Assembly (NCBI GenBank): GCA_945885645.1
Contig: CAMCYV010000016.1
Coordinates: forward strand, 1 to 17,964
Length of the DNA: 17,964 bases
Reading direction: 5' to 3'
Source: Bifidobacterium breve
Lineage (GTDB): Bacteria > Actinomycetota > Actinomycetes > S36-B12
The notes under the pieces are model-generated. The model saw only the letters and a program-made list of their open reading frames with translations, made no database searches and was not told where the DNA came from. How positions within the stretch are numbered: position 1 is the stretch's first letter; each line of letters begins with the position of its first letter. Position numbers and translations under genes: made by a program. Positions 1 through 7,138 of this stretch are shown in pieces.

Positions 1-392
1 GGGATAAGTTGACTGCACTGGGTACCGGGCGGAACTGGACCTGACTTCGTGGGTGTGAAGTTAATTGCTTGAACAAATGGGGTGAGTTCCTTGCCCGTGA
101 TTCGTTCGGGGATTCCCGTTGTAGGAACCCGGTAGGCAACACCCCCCACCATGACTAGCTCACCATCGAGATTCGCGAACGTTCCCAAGCCCAGAGTCGT
201 CCGGTCAGTGACTTTTCCCGCTTGTTGGAGGCCGGTGAAGTCCGGTTGCAACAAGTAGTCATAGGTCCCAATTTGATGCACGGTTGAATCATCTGCAGCG
301 GTTGCCGCCACCTGAGGGAAAATTACAAGGCTGAGCGCAAAGGAAGCACGAGGTGAGCACGATTCATATGGTGAGTTTATGAGCTGCTGCAC
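1..392 (-). CDS. alpha-acetolactate decarboxylase, partial, probable 5' frameshift
   Basis: Reverse-strand translation of about 1-310 gives an alpha-acetolactate decarboxylase N-terminal domain (2-acetolactate to acetoin). The pattern HQIGTYDYLLQPDFTG, then LGLGTFANLDGELV, then a GVAYRVPTTG segment, matches the BudA/AlsD family, including the LDGEL acidic motif. The 3' part lies beyond the left edge. A hydrophobic stretch ending ATAADD precedes the mature region, so it is probably exported, as some Bacillus homologues are. The start is problematic. The only in-frame start I find is a GTG at 392, which gives a poor, weakly charged leader. An ATG at 367 has an ideal leaderless promoter box and a signal-peptide-like beginning (MNRAHLVLPLRSAL) but stops at 323-325 one frame away. 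A 1-base deletion between about 325 and 367, real or a sequencing error, would reconcile them. It lies 15 nt downstream of the VWA gene on the same strand. Family call fairly sure; gene integrity uncertain. Confidence 0.72.
   Translation of the reverse strand, partial: MQQLINSPYESCSPRASFALSLVIFPQVAATAADDSTVHQIGTYDYLLQPDFTGLQQAGKVTDRTTLGLGTFANLDGELVMVGGVAYRVPTTGIPERITGKELTPFVQAINFTPTKSGPVPPGTQCSQLI
374..379 (-). promoter_or_regulatory. -10 box (TAAACT) of putative leaderless acetolactate decarboxylase promoter
   Basis: On the minus strand TAAACT is followed by 6 nt and then ATG (365-367) with no Shine-Dalgarno. This TANNNT-N6-start arrangement recurs at four other genes in the window and is typical of leaderless actinobacterial transcripts. 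It supports the ATG at 367 as the original start. It lies just past the VWA gene end, so it would be an independent promoter. No clear -35 seen. Confidence 0.4.
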
Positions 393-407
393 AATGTGGG
401 GATAAAT

Positions 408-2363
408 TCAGCCCAACCTGCGTGTCTGCACATAGTCACTCACAACGTAATCACCCAAGTGATCTGGGTCCGTTGCCAGAACCTTGCCGCCGTTGCGGCG
501 CGCCATGGTGTCTAAGAAGCGGGCTAACTGAGGGTCCTCACCGAGACGGAACCAAGTAATGGCAACTTTTCTGCGGGTCATTTCATCAACTGCTTGGACC
601 GTTAACTGGATTGTCTCTGGATCGGGCGGCCAGTTGAACCACCAATCACCTTGGGCCACAAGGTGCGCTGTTGGCTCCCCATCGGTTACCACCATGACAA
701 TGCGTTGTGATCCTGGGTGCTTGTCAAGAAATCTCCCGGCCAGCATAAGTGCGTGCTGCAGATTAGTTCCTGGGGTTTCACTGGCTTGCAGATCGGGGAT
801 ATCCATTGGGTTCACTACCCGGGCTAGATTGGAGAAACCGATCACTTGCAGGGCATCTAATGGGTACTTCGTTGAAGACAGTGAGTGAAGCGCCAACGCC
901 ATTGTTTTCGCTGCGCCCCAGGTGTCATTAATCAACATGGAATATGACTGATCAACCAATAACACGACGGCTGCCTTGGTCAGGTTTTCCGTTTCGGCAA
1001 CTTCAAAGTCTTCGGGGTGCAACTTCACGGTGTCACTCGTTGCCAAGCGCCTGAATGAAGAATTTTGAACCGTTCGCACAATGTCGATGACCCCGTCGTC
1101 ACCAAAACTCCACTGACGGTGGGTTCCTGTTGCTTCGCCAGATTTACCGCTCTTATGCGTCTCGTGTCCACCACGGGCAGCACTGTCTAAATGTTTGAAG
1201 ACTTCACGCAATGCAGATTCACCAATTCGCCGAACCGCCTTAGCTGAAAGTCGCAAAGAGTCCCCTTCGGAAACGAGGAACCCCTGATCTTGTAAATCTT
1301 TTTGGAGCTGGATCATTGCTTCGGCCTCAGCACGCGCCGCCTGACCCATGGTGCGTTCTAAAAGATCTAAATCAATTTCGGTTGGATCCCCCATTCCATC
1401 TGCATCACCTATCTGGCCAACCAGGGACTCAAGGTCCCCCATTTCAGCCAACGCTTGGGTTGCCTGAGGTAAACCCTGCGATCCGTCACCGTTGAGTGGA
1501 GTCCCCTTGCGACGAGAAAATTCCGGACGCAAAGCTTTTAGGTGATCTTGCAACTCGGCCATTTCGCCCTGCACGCCCATGTCTGCCATTGCCGCCTGCA
1601 TAGCCTCGGCGAGTTCGGCCCTTTGCTCGGGTGACATGGACGCAAGCATTCGATCCATTGCAGCGGATTGGCGCGCAAGGTCATCAATGAATTGATCGAG
1701 TGTTTCCGGGGCATTGGGAAAGAAATCTTTATGTTTCTCGATGAATTCCTGGTACTCGTCCTCGGTAGCCGTTCCATCACGGTGCTTGCTCAACAATTGG
1801 TTGAGGTCCTGCATCATTTGCGCCATGGCCGCTTTGTTCTCCGGGCTTGACATGTTTTTTAGTGACTCACTCATGCCGGCGAATTGTTGATCAATAACAT
1901 CGCGTTGCAGGCGGTCCTTCATGTCCTCAAATATTTGCTGGGCAGCGGGTGAGCGCCACTGATAATTTTCCAGCTCTGCCATAGCGCGCGGTATGTCATC
2001 AGGTAATGCATCTAGGACAGCTTCAGCAAAGCGGGCGTCATCACTGGGGTCAGGAAATAGTGCACCACGCTCAACATCAAGTGCCTCTGACAACATCTCA
2101 TTGAGATCATCGAGCAAACCATTCATTGAAGCCGATTCACGCACTTTGTTGTAACGATCCCGGATGTCGCGATACATCTGTTCTAAACCTTGACGACCTT
2201 TACTCCCGGTGCGCATCAAGTCACGCAAGGCTTCTTGCACTGATTGCCCGGCGAGGATTCGCTCGCCTATTTCGTCAACACCTTTACCCGTGTCAACGAG
2301 GGGGGCGAGCGGATCAGGGCCCCCGGAAAAGGGCCCATAGACAGATGGCTTGCGCCTGCTCAA
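408..2363 (-). CDS. VWA-domain protein, partner of the upstream AAA+ ATPase
   Basis: A 651-residue cytosolic protein with a C-terminal von Willebrand factor A domain (about 463-645). The metal-ion-dependent adhesion site is complete: D471-x-S473-x-S475, T533 and D561 (in VVTDGEP). The long N-terminal two thirds is helical, charged, rich in Met and Gln, and probably partly coiled coil. Size and layout match the VWA partner of actinobacterial MoxR/Mg-chelatase-like pairs (Mycobacterium Rv0959 type). Such pairs are thought to act as AAA+ remodelling machines that load cofactors or mature target complexes; the client here is unknown. The start is TTG at 2361-2363, whose TTGA overlaps the TGA stop of the ATPase gene, so translation is coupled and the two proteins are probably made in fixed ratio. 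I see no signal peptide or membrane segment. Confidence 0.85.
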   Translation of the reverse strand: MSRRKPSVYGPFSGGPDPLAPLVDTGKGVDEIGERILAGQSVQEALRDLMRTGSKGRQGLEQMYRDIRDRYNKVRESASMNGLLDDLNEMLSEALDVERGALFPDPSDDARFAEAVLDALPDDIPRAMAELENYQWRSPAAQQIFEDMKDRLQRDVIDQQFAGMSESLKNMSSPENKAAMAQMMQDLNQLLSKHRDGTATEDEYQEFIEKHKDFFPNAPETLDQFIDDLARQSAAMDRMLASMSPEQRAELAEAMQAAMADMGVQGEMAELQDHLKALRPEFSRRKGTPLNGDGSQGLPQATQALAEMGDLESLVGQIGDADGMGDPTEIDLDLLERTMGQAARAEAEAMIQLQKDLQDQGFLVSEGDSLRLSAKAVRRIGESALREVFKHLDSAARGGHETHKSGKSGEATGTHRQWSFGDDGVIDIVRTVQNSSFRRLATSDTVKLHPEDFEVAETENLTKAAVVLLVDQSYSMLINDTWGAAKTMALALHSLSSTKYPLDALQVIGFSNLARVVNPMDIPDLQASETPGTNLQHALMLAGRFLDKHPGSQRIVMVVTDGEPTAHLVAQGDWWFNWPPDPETIQLTVQAVDEMTRRKVAITWFRLGEDPQLARFLDTMARRNGGKVLATDPDHLGDYVVSDYVQTRRLG

Positions 2364-3805
2364 TGTTCTGGAACCTCGGTGACGGAACTGCCGTAAGTAC
2401 TTGTTCCATCTTGTTGGTCTTTATCAATTCGACGGGTGAGCCAAAGCCCTTCGGCTGCGAACTCAAGGCATGAGGCAACCAACCCGGCAGACTCTGCCAT
2501 TTGCGCTTCCGTTGCGGTGAGTAACGGACCAACACCTTCCATGGGGCCAATGGCTTCCAAGATAGATGCGCTGCTCATTAAGTCTGAGGTTGCCAGTGTG
2601 TTGCCGGCGTCAAACCAGTCAACAAGATTGGTAAGAAATACCCGAGTGCTCTGTCCACCGAGGAGTGCTCGCCATGACGCCGCAGTTGCTTGGCGGGCCA
2701 GCAGGGTGAGGATCTCTACTTCGGAGCCTTCTTGGGAAACTTCGAACTCAACCTTGCCCCGAAGGGATGCCACGACGTCTTCTAAATCACCGATTCGCAC
2801 AACCGGTTCACTGTCACCATTGATTGCGGCCCGGCGCAGGGCGGCGCCGGATAACTCCTCCACGCAAGCTATCGAAAACCGTGCGGAGACGCCACTGCGC
2901 TGGTCCACATAACTTGACTCCCGCACCAAAGAGGTGAAGCGTGCAACAACATCAAGCATGTGTTGGGGAATCACGGCTTGGATTGCAGCTTCTTGTTTGA
3001 TCAATTCGATCTCAAGTTGAAGGTCGAGTGGGTAGTGAGTGCGAATCTCAGCACCAAAGCGGTCTTTGAGCGGGGTAATAATACGACCGCGGTTGGTGTA
3101 ATCCTCCGGGTTAGCACTAGCCACCACCAACATGTCTAGTGGTAACCGCAAGTTATAACCGCGAACCTGGATATCTCGCTCTTCCAAAATGTTCAGCAGC
3201 GCAACCTGAATTCTTTCCACAAGATCAGGCAGTTCGTTGATCGCAAAAATTCCGCGATTGGTACGCGGGATCAGGCCATAGTGAATCGTTTCGGGATCTC
3301 CCAAAGAACGACCTTCAGCGACTTTAATGGGATCAATGTCACCGATCAGATCTCCCACCGAAGTGTCAGGGGTGGCAAGTTTTTCACCGTAGCGCTCACT
3401 GCGGTGGCGCCAACTTATGGGGAGTTGATCCCCCAGTTCACTGGCAAGTGCAATGCAGCGAACACAAATGGGTGCCGTCGGTTCATCACTGATCTGACAC
3501 CCCGTTACGTGGGGACTCCACTCATCCAACAAATTGATGAGTGAGCGAATCAAACGGGTCTTTCCCTGACCCCGCTCACCGAGTAACACAAAATCGTGAC
3601 CGGCCAGCAACGCCCGTTCAACCGCGGGACCCACCGTGTCTTCAAACCCAACGATCCCCGGCAAAGTCACTGACGCTGAGCGCAACTTTTCCAATAAATT
3701 CTCTTGTATTTCAACTTTTACCGTGCGAGCGCGGTAACCGTTAGCAACGAGTGCGCCAAGAGTTGTTGGCAAATCAGCGGAGCTTTTCAGTGCGGAATTT
3801 CCCAT
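2360..3805 (-). CDS. MoxR/magnesium-chelatase-like AAA+ ATPase
   Basis: A 481-residue AAA+ ATPase of the Mg-chelatase ChlI-like group found next to VWA proteins (Mycobacterium Rv0958 type). From the ATG at 3805, Walker A is GERGQGKT (about 76-83). The Walker B region reads GIFAINELPDL (about 185-195), with Asn before the catalytic Glu, which I recall as usual for this subgroup. A CVRC pair lies near 114-117 and a sensor-like VVASANPED near 228-236. The N-terminal TLGALxxxGYxxRxVKxEIxENL is also a subgroup signature. A GTG at 3835 would add 10 residues, but the ATG at 3805 starts the conserved region and has a TATCGT box 6 nt upstream, so I choose it. The gene overlaps the VWA gene by 4 bases; the two products very likely form one complex that hydrolyses ATP to remodel an unidentified target. 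Confidence 0.87.
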   Translation of the reverse strand: MGNSALKSSADLPTTLGALVANGYRARTVKVEIQENLLEKLRSASVTLPGIVGFEDTVGPAVERALLAGHDFVLLGERGQGKTRLIRSLINLLDEWSPHVTGCQISDEPTAPICVRCIALASELGDQLPISWRHRSERYGEKLATPDTSVGDLIGDIDPIKVAEGRSLGDPETIHYGLIPRTNRGIFAINELPDLVERIQVALLNILEERDIQVRGYNLRLPLDMLVVASANPEDYTNRGRIITPLKDRFGAEIRTHYPLDLQLEIELIKQEAAIQAVIPQHMLDVVARFTSLVRESSYVDQRSGVSARFSIACVEELSGAALRRAAINGDSEPVVRIGDLEDVVASLRGKVEFEVSQEGSEVEILTLLARQATAASWRALLGGQSTRVFLTNLVDWFDAGNTLATSDLMSSASILEAIGPMEGVGPLLTATEAQMAESAGLVASCLEFAAEGLWLTRRIDKDQQDGTSTYGSSVTEVPEH

Positions 3806-3811
3806 ATTTGC

Positions 3812-3817
3812 ACGATA
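3812..3817 (-). promoter_or_regulatory. -10 box (TATCGT) of leaderless AAA+ ATPase promoter
   Basis: TATCGT on the minus strand is followed by 6 nt (GCAAAT) and the ATG at 3803-3805. No Shine-Dalgarno precedes that ATG. The same TANNNT-N6-start spacing is seen at the neighbouring antitoxin and DUF4287 genes. Confidence 0.4.
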
Positions 3818-3910
3818 GATGACGCCGGTTCCCACCGCAACCGCTGACGTTCGCTCTTAGCCGATTTCATCGATGCGAGGTACGAGAGGGCTACATATTT
3901 TAAGAGCCCT

Positions 3911-4159
3911 TCAGACATTACGCGGATCAGAGATTTCTTCAATTCCAAATTCGCGACGCTGAGCATCCCATTTCAGGTCTGTCGGAGTGCTAAATACCGA
4001 ATTTGCCCGGTCCCATGTCACCCAATTGTCATCGCGGATTGGCACAATTTTTGCGACAGGCCGGCCAGCCACCGTGACGGTTGCCGTGTCACCGGCTTCC
4101 ACTTCACGCAAGACCTCACTGGCATTCTGGTGCAGTTCCCACGCTTCAATCGTTAACAT
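3911..4159 (-). CDS. orphan Phd/YefM-family antitoxin
   Basis: An 82-residue protein whose first 40 residues have the Phd/YefM antitoxin pattern: ELHQNASEVLREVEAGDTATVTVAGRPVAKIVPI, with the Asn/Leu helix, the EAGD turn and the GRPVAKIVP strand. This domain binds the operator as a dimer, while the variable C-terminus neutralises a cognate toxin. Here the tail (about 45-82) is acidic and unrecognised. In known systems the toxin gene (VapC, Doc or YoeB-like) follows or overlaps the antitoxin stop; only 105 bases separate this stop from the ATPase ATG and they hold no toxin-like reading frame. It is therefore an orphan in this window. The start at 4159 is preferred over an upstream one at 4195 because the Phd fold begins at MLTIEAWELHQ and a TACTTT box lies 6 nt upstream. 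Confidence 0.75.
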   Translation of the reverse strand: MLTIEAWELHQNASEVLREVEAGDTATVTVAGRPVAKIVPIRDDNWVTWDRANSVFSTPTDLKWDAQRREFGIEEISDPRNV

Positions 4160-4165
4160 AAATTC

Positions 4166-4171
4166 AAAGTA
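4166..4171 (-). promoter_or_regulatory. -10 box (TACTTT) of leaderless antitoxin promoter
   Basis: TACTTT, then GAATTT (6 nt), then ATG at 4157-4159 on the minus strand, without a Shine-Dalgarno. Upstream candidate -35 sequences are poor. Confidence 0.4.
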
Positions 4172-4283
4172 GCACTTCCCATTGCTATTGAACACTGAAG
4201 AACTCAGTTAAATCTAATTTGATTGCGCACTCAACCCAACAAGCCAACCCGCCTTGGGAAAAGGAACCACTTTTCTGGTTATG

Positions 4284-4289
4284 TACTAT
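4284..4289 (+). promoter_or_regulatory. -10 box (TACTAT) of leaderless DUF4287 gene promoter
   Basis: TACTAT is followed by 6 nt (TTGCGT) and a GTG at 4296, which opens the conserved part of the DUF4287 protein. It decides the start: an ATG at 4281 and a TTG at 4254 would both lie upstream of the box, so would not be transcribed from it. The 136 bases between the two divergent starts (4160-4295) hold both promoters and nothing else I recognise. Confidence 0.4.
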
Positions 4290-4295
4290 TTGCGT

Positions 4296-4508
4296 GTGTC
4301 AGAGAAAAAAGTGAGCGGCCCTGCTTCCTACTTTCCTTCCATTGAGAAAAAGTACGGAAAGCCGATTGACTATTGGATGAAAGAGCTCAAGAAGGTCTCA
4401 CAATTGGCGCACATGGAACAGGTTGCTCATCTCAAAGAAAAATCTGAAATGGGCCATGGTCACGCGAACGCTCTCGTTGCCGTCTTCCGCAAAGAAAACG
4501 GCCTTTAG
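4296..4508 (+). CDS. small DUF4287-family protein
   Basis: A 70-residue soluble protein recognised by the DUF4287 pattern: GPASYFPSIEKKYGKPIDYW in the first third, then a central helix HMEQVAHLKEK, then MGHGHANALVAVFR near the C-terminus. The family is widespread in actinobacteria and other bacteria; its biochemical role is not established. I start it at GTG 4296 (MSEKKVSGP...), which agrees with the usual family N-terminus and with a leaderless TANNNT box. An ATG at 4281 would add five residues. The gene is monocistronic, divergent from the antitoxin and convergent with the five-gene catabolic operon. Its TAG stop lies inside the hairpin that appears to terminate that operon on the other strand. 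Confidence 0.75.
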   Translation: MSEKKVSGPASYFPSIEKKYGKPIDYWMKELKKVSQLAHMEQVAHLKEKSEMGHGHANALVAVFRKENGL

Positions 4509-4512
4509 GCCG
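4491..4512 (-). terminator. intrinsic terminator of the DUF1116-to-SMR operon
   Basis: On the minus strand, 14 nt past the SMR stop codon, CGGCC-TAAA-GGCCG (4512-4499) forms a perfect 5-bp GC stem with a 4-nt loop and is followed at once by TTTTCTTT (4498-4491). The plus-strand side has no T tract, so it is directional for the operon although it also contains the DUF4287 stop codon. Confidence 0.55.
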
Positions 4513-4526
4513 AAGCTGGGAAAAGA

Positions 4527-4850
4527 CTAACCGTGAAATTCTGATTGCTGGAGCATCACGACACCCACGAACACAAGAGCGATGCCCGCAACTTTCAAAG
4601 CGGAGAGGGGTTCATTAAACATAATGAGCCCGAGAACTACGGTCCCCACCATTCCCACGCCAGTCCAAATTGGGTAACCAATACTCAAAGGGAGGGACTT
4701 AAGCGCCATCGTGAGAAAGAAGATTCCACCGGCTGCGCCCAGGATGACCACGATCGAAGGAATGAGCTTGGTAAAGCCCTGGGCCTGCTTCATCGCGACG
4801 GCGAAAATTACTTCGCATACCGATGCGATAAAAAGCAGGACCCAGGGCAC
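4527..4850 (-). CDS. SMR-family small efflux transporter, SugE/Gdx-like
   Basis: A 107-residue protein with four predicted membrane helices, the usual size of the small multidrug resistance family. The essential membrane acidic residue is E13 in SVCEVIFAVAMK. GFTKLIPS after helix 1, LPLSIGYPIWTGVG in helix 3 and the NEPLSALK turn are closer to SugE/Gdx than to EmrE. Dimers of this family exchange protons for guanidinium or small quaternary ammonium cations. It starts with GTG, with AAAGGTGAGG a few bases upstream, and lies 25 nt after the permease as the last gene of the operon, so it may export a by-product or a toxic cationic analogue of the imported substrate. One difference from Gdx proteins is Phe where they have Trp after EVxxA (EVIFAV against EVVWAI). 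Family sure, substrate unknown. Confidence 0.82.
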   Translation of the reverse strand: MPWVLLFIASVCEVIFAVAMKQAQGFTKLIPSIVVILGAAGGIFFLTMALKSLPLSIGYPIWTGVGMVGTVVLGLIMFNEPLSALKVAGIALVFVGVVMLQQSEFHG

Positions 4851-4875
4851 GTTTACCTCACCTTTTTCTTATTTG

Positions 4876-6408
4876 TTACTTCTTGTATACGGGAACAGGT
4901 ATGGCACCCGCACTGCGGGGGTCATCACTTGCGTAGACAGATGCTGGCTCAGGCCAAACCCGCAACACGATCGGGTACAGAATGCCAGTGACAATTCCCG
5001 CAACGGCGAAGCCGATATCTAATCCACCGACCCATGTGGCTCCAGTACCAACGAACCAAGGGTTAGCGGAAAAGAAAAGGCCAGCGCAAACTGCAATGAT
5101 CCACACGACCATAGAGCGCCAATTCCAACCATGTGAGAACCAGTAGATGCCACCACGCTCACCTCGGTTGAAGACCTGCAAGTCATCAACATTGTAATAG
5201 GCCTTGCGGTGGAAATGACCGATGACCACAATGACGATCCAAGGGAGAGAGAAGACAATCAGTACTAAAAGGAAGTTACCCACACCCGTAATAATCGCAT
5301 TGTTGAAGTGGCCAATATACACCAACAGAGTTGCCAAAACACACGCTAGCAGGGTCGCTTGCACTCGATTCAACCGCGGAATGATTGCGGATGTATCAAG
5401 CCCAACGCCGTAAGTGTTGATGACTGCTTGCGCAGTACCAGATGCCAGACCCATGTAGATCAAACCTGGAATAAACCACAAAGGCGCCAGATCTACGAGG
5501 CCTTGAACATAAGGAACGCTTGCGTCAGCTACACCCGAGTTGAAGACTGCAACTGCCGTGAAAGTTCCCCACATGAACGGACCACCCATGCCGAACAGGC
5601 CACCAACGAACATAGAACGCAGGATGGAACCATTTGTATGGAGTTTGGTGGAAATATGTCGTGTCCAGTCTCCCGCGTAAGCTCCATAGGAGGCAACAGT
5701 TGACCCACAAACAAGTGCCGCTGCAAGCCAGGTGGGGAATAGCGAACCCATCAAGTATTCGCCACTACCGGCGTAATTGGGGTCGAAATCACCACCGTAA
5801 ACAAACAGTGCGACGATCATGATCACTCCAGCTGTGGGAATCATGACCTTATTGACGGCAACCATGTTGGCGTGACCGAAAACGGAAATGATTGTCACGA
5901 TAATGGCGAGCACCGCGTAACAAATGAGTCGAGCGGTTTCGACATCTTCCCAACCGGTGTACCTGGTTATCGCACCTGCTAAAGCGTCTCCACCAGTCCA
6001 GATACTCAGTGCGGCGAAGGCAAGGCAGGCCGCTGCTTCCAAGGCTGATCCAATAAGGCGGCCATGAACACCGAGAAAGGCTCCGCTGGAGACCGGATTG
6101 TTTGTACCAGATTTTGGTCCCATAAGCCCCATGGGAGCAAGAAGTGCAGCGCCAAATGCTGAGCCGACAACAACTGCTGAAGCAGCTTGCCACCAACTTA
6201 ACCCAAAGGCAACAGGAAACCAGCCGATCACGATGATGCTAAACGTCAAACTTCCACCAAACAAAATAATGAAGAGGTTTGATGGTTTTGATTTTCGTTC
6301 ATCTTCAGGAATGAATTGAACGCCGTACTGTTCAATTTTTCCAAATGCATCCTTGTGAACCCGCATGTCGTTATGGGGATCCGTTGAAATTAATTCATCT
6401 CCACTCAT
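4876..6408 (-). CDS. NCS1-family purine/cytosine-type permease
   Basis: A 510-residue integral membrane protein with about 12 hydrophobic helices and a 55-residue hydrophilic N-terminus. Hallmarks of nucleobase:cation symporter-1 (PF02133) are a first helix rich in Gly and Ser (LFGGSLTFSIIVIGWFP), GTNNPVSSGAFLGVHGR after helix 2, and GSTVASYGAYAGDWTRH in the middle. NCS1 members import cytosine, uracil, purines, allantoin, hydantoins and related nitrogen heterocycles with Na+ or H+; sequence alone does not decide which. An upstream in-frame start at 6516 would overlap the hydrolase by over 100 bases. The ATG at 6408 is preferred: AAAGGTG is well spaced from it and it sits 2 nt after the hydrolase TAA. 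It is the only importer of the operon, so it should carry the pathway substrate. Confidence 0.88.
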   Translation of the reverse strand: MSGDELISTDPHNDMRVHKDAFGKIEQYGVQFIPEDERKSKPSNLFIILFGGSLTFSIIVIGWFPVAFGLSWWQAASAVVVGSAFGAALLAPMGLMGPKSGTNNPVSSGAFLGVHGRLIGSALEAAACLAFAALSIWTGGDALAGAITRYTGWEDVETARLICYAVLAIIVTIISVFGHANMVAVNKVMIPTAGVIMIVALFVYGGDFDPNYAGSGEYLMGSLFPTWLAAALVCGSTVASYGAYAGDWTRHISTKLHTNGSILRSMFVGGLFGMGGPFMWGTFTAVAVFNSGVADASVPYVQGLVDLAPLWFIPGLIYMGLASGTAQAVINTYGVGLDTSAIIPRLNRVQATLLACVLATLLVYIGHFNNAIITGVGNFLLVLIVFSLPWIVIVVIGHFHRKAYYNVDDLQVFNRGERGGIYWFSHGWNWRSMVVWIIAVCAGLFFSANPWFVGTGATWVGGLDIGFAVAGIVTGILYPIVLRVWPEPASVYASDDPRSAGAIPVPVYKK

Positions 6409-6410
6409 AG

Positions 6411-7112
6411 TTACACCTTTATTCCATTTCTTCCGTGAACGAGCCATCTGAAGAAGTTGAGATGTTCGCTCTGTGTGTTTGCCATATATTCCGGGTGCCA
6501 CTGGACGCCTACCCACTCATCCAGTTCAATCGCTTCCGTTATTCCATCCTTCGACCAAGCAACTTTGCGGAAAGCATCAGGCAAATTCTGTATCGCCTGA
6601 TGATGCTCGGAGTTAACTATCCGTTCGCTTCCGAGAATCTCGGCAACGAGCGAATCCTCTTCAACCACAATTTCGTGCATATGTTGGGCGTACCCGAAAT
6701 CGACAGTATTTGTCATGTGGTTGAAGTGACCTTGGGTTGGCAGGTCCTGGATGAGGGATCCACCCGAATGAACTGCCATCATCTGAGTTCCGCGGCAGAT
6801 GCCGAGGACTCTTTTTTTTGTTCGTAACGACCAGTCAAGTGCAGCGTGTTCAAATTCGTCGCGAGCGCGATCGACACTCTGAAGACTTGTGGTTGCTTGA
6901 GCGCCATAGTGGTGGGGATCGATATCCCCACCACCAGTGAGGAGAAGGCTCTGAACATTGCCTAAATAGTCATCAATGTTTCGTGCCTCACCGGGCATAG
7001 CAGGGATAATCACCGGAATACCACCAGCATCAATGACCGATTGAACATAGGGCTCGAGAAGATTGACCGTTCCCTTACCCGTTCTCCCAGCGATTACGGC
7101 GATTCTGTCCAT
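6411..7112 (-). CDS. PuuD-like gamma-glutamyl amide hydrolase (peptidase C26)
   Basis: A 233-residue class I glutamine-amidotransferase-fold hydrolase. The nucleophile is C106 in LGICRGTQMM and the partners are H206 and E208 in QWHPE. LLTGGGDIDPHHYG (about 57-70) is the usual oxyanion-side motif of the PuuD/C26 family. Known relatives hydrolyse gamma-glutamyl-GABA (PuuD) or gamma-glutamyl amides such as gamma-glutamylanilide (AtdA2). Here it follows a glutamine-synthetase-like ligase by 26 nt and precedes the permease by 2 nt, so it should free the product, or recycle glutamate, from a gamma-glutamyl intermediate. It starts with ATG at 7112 without a strong Shine-Dalgarno, probably coupled. 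A run of eight A (coding strand, 6819-6812) just before the nucleophile codon is a possible slippage site. True PuuD function is unlikely because the other putrescine genes are absent. Confidence 0.86.
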   Translation of the reverse strand: MDRIAVIAGRTGKGTVNLLEPYVQSVIDAGGIPVIIPAMPGEARNIDDYLGNVQSLLLTGGGDIDPHHYGAQATTSLQSVDRARDEFEHAALDWSLRTKKRVLGICRGTQMMAVHSGGSLIQDLPTQGHFNHMTNTVDFGYAQHMHEIVVEEDSLVAEILGSERIVNSEHHQAIQNLPDAFRKVAWSKDGITEAIELDEWVGVQWHPEYMANTQSEHLNFFRWLVHGRNGIKV

Positions 7113-7138
7113 GTCCTGCAGTGCCTTTCTACCGAGAC

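Noticed and set aside
2436..2912. Long plus-strand open frames inside the AAA+ gene and similar antisense frames elsewhere.
   Set aside because: They mirror the coding strand of well-recognised proteins, show no family motif and have no plausible ribosome binding site.
3887..3910. AGGGCT/AGCCCT inverted repeat after the antitoxin gene as a terminator.
   Set aside because: Only 6 bp of stem with a 12-nt loop and no T tract on the minus strand.
4851..4875. A guanidine riboswitch before the SugE-like gene.
   Set aside because: The gap to the permease stop is only 25 nt, far too short for a known guanidine aptamer, and is taken up by the ribosome binding site.
4876..6516. Longer permease start at 6516.
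   Set aside because: It would overlap the hydrolase by more than 100 bases; ATG 6408 has a good ribosome binding site 2 nt after the hydrolase stop.
6812..6819. Run of eight T (A on the coding strand) just before the hydrolase nucleophile codon, as a programmed slippage or phase-variation tract.
   Set aside because: It encodes ordinary Thr-Lys-Lys codons in an intact frame. One such run is expected by chance at this base composition, and nothing else suggests switching.
4876..7112. A classical putrescine (Puu) catabolic operon.
   Set aside because: The transporter is NCS1 rather than the PuuP amino-acid/polyamine type, and PuuB, PuuC and PuuE homologues are missing.
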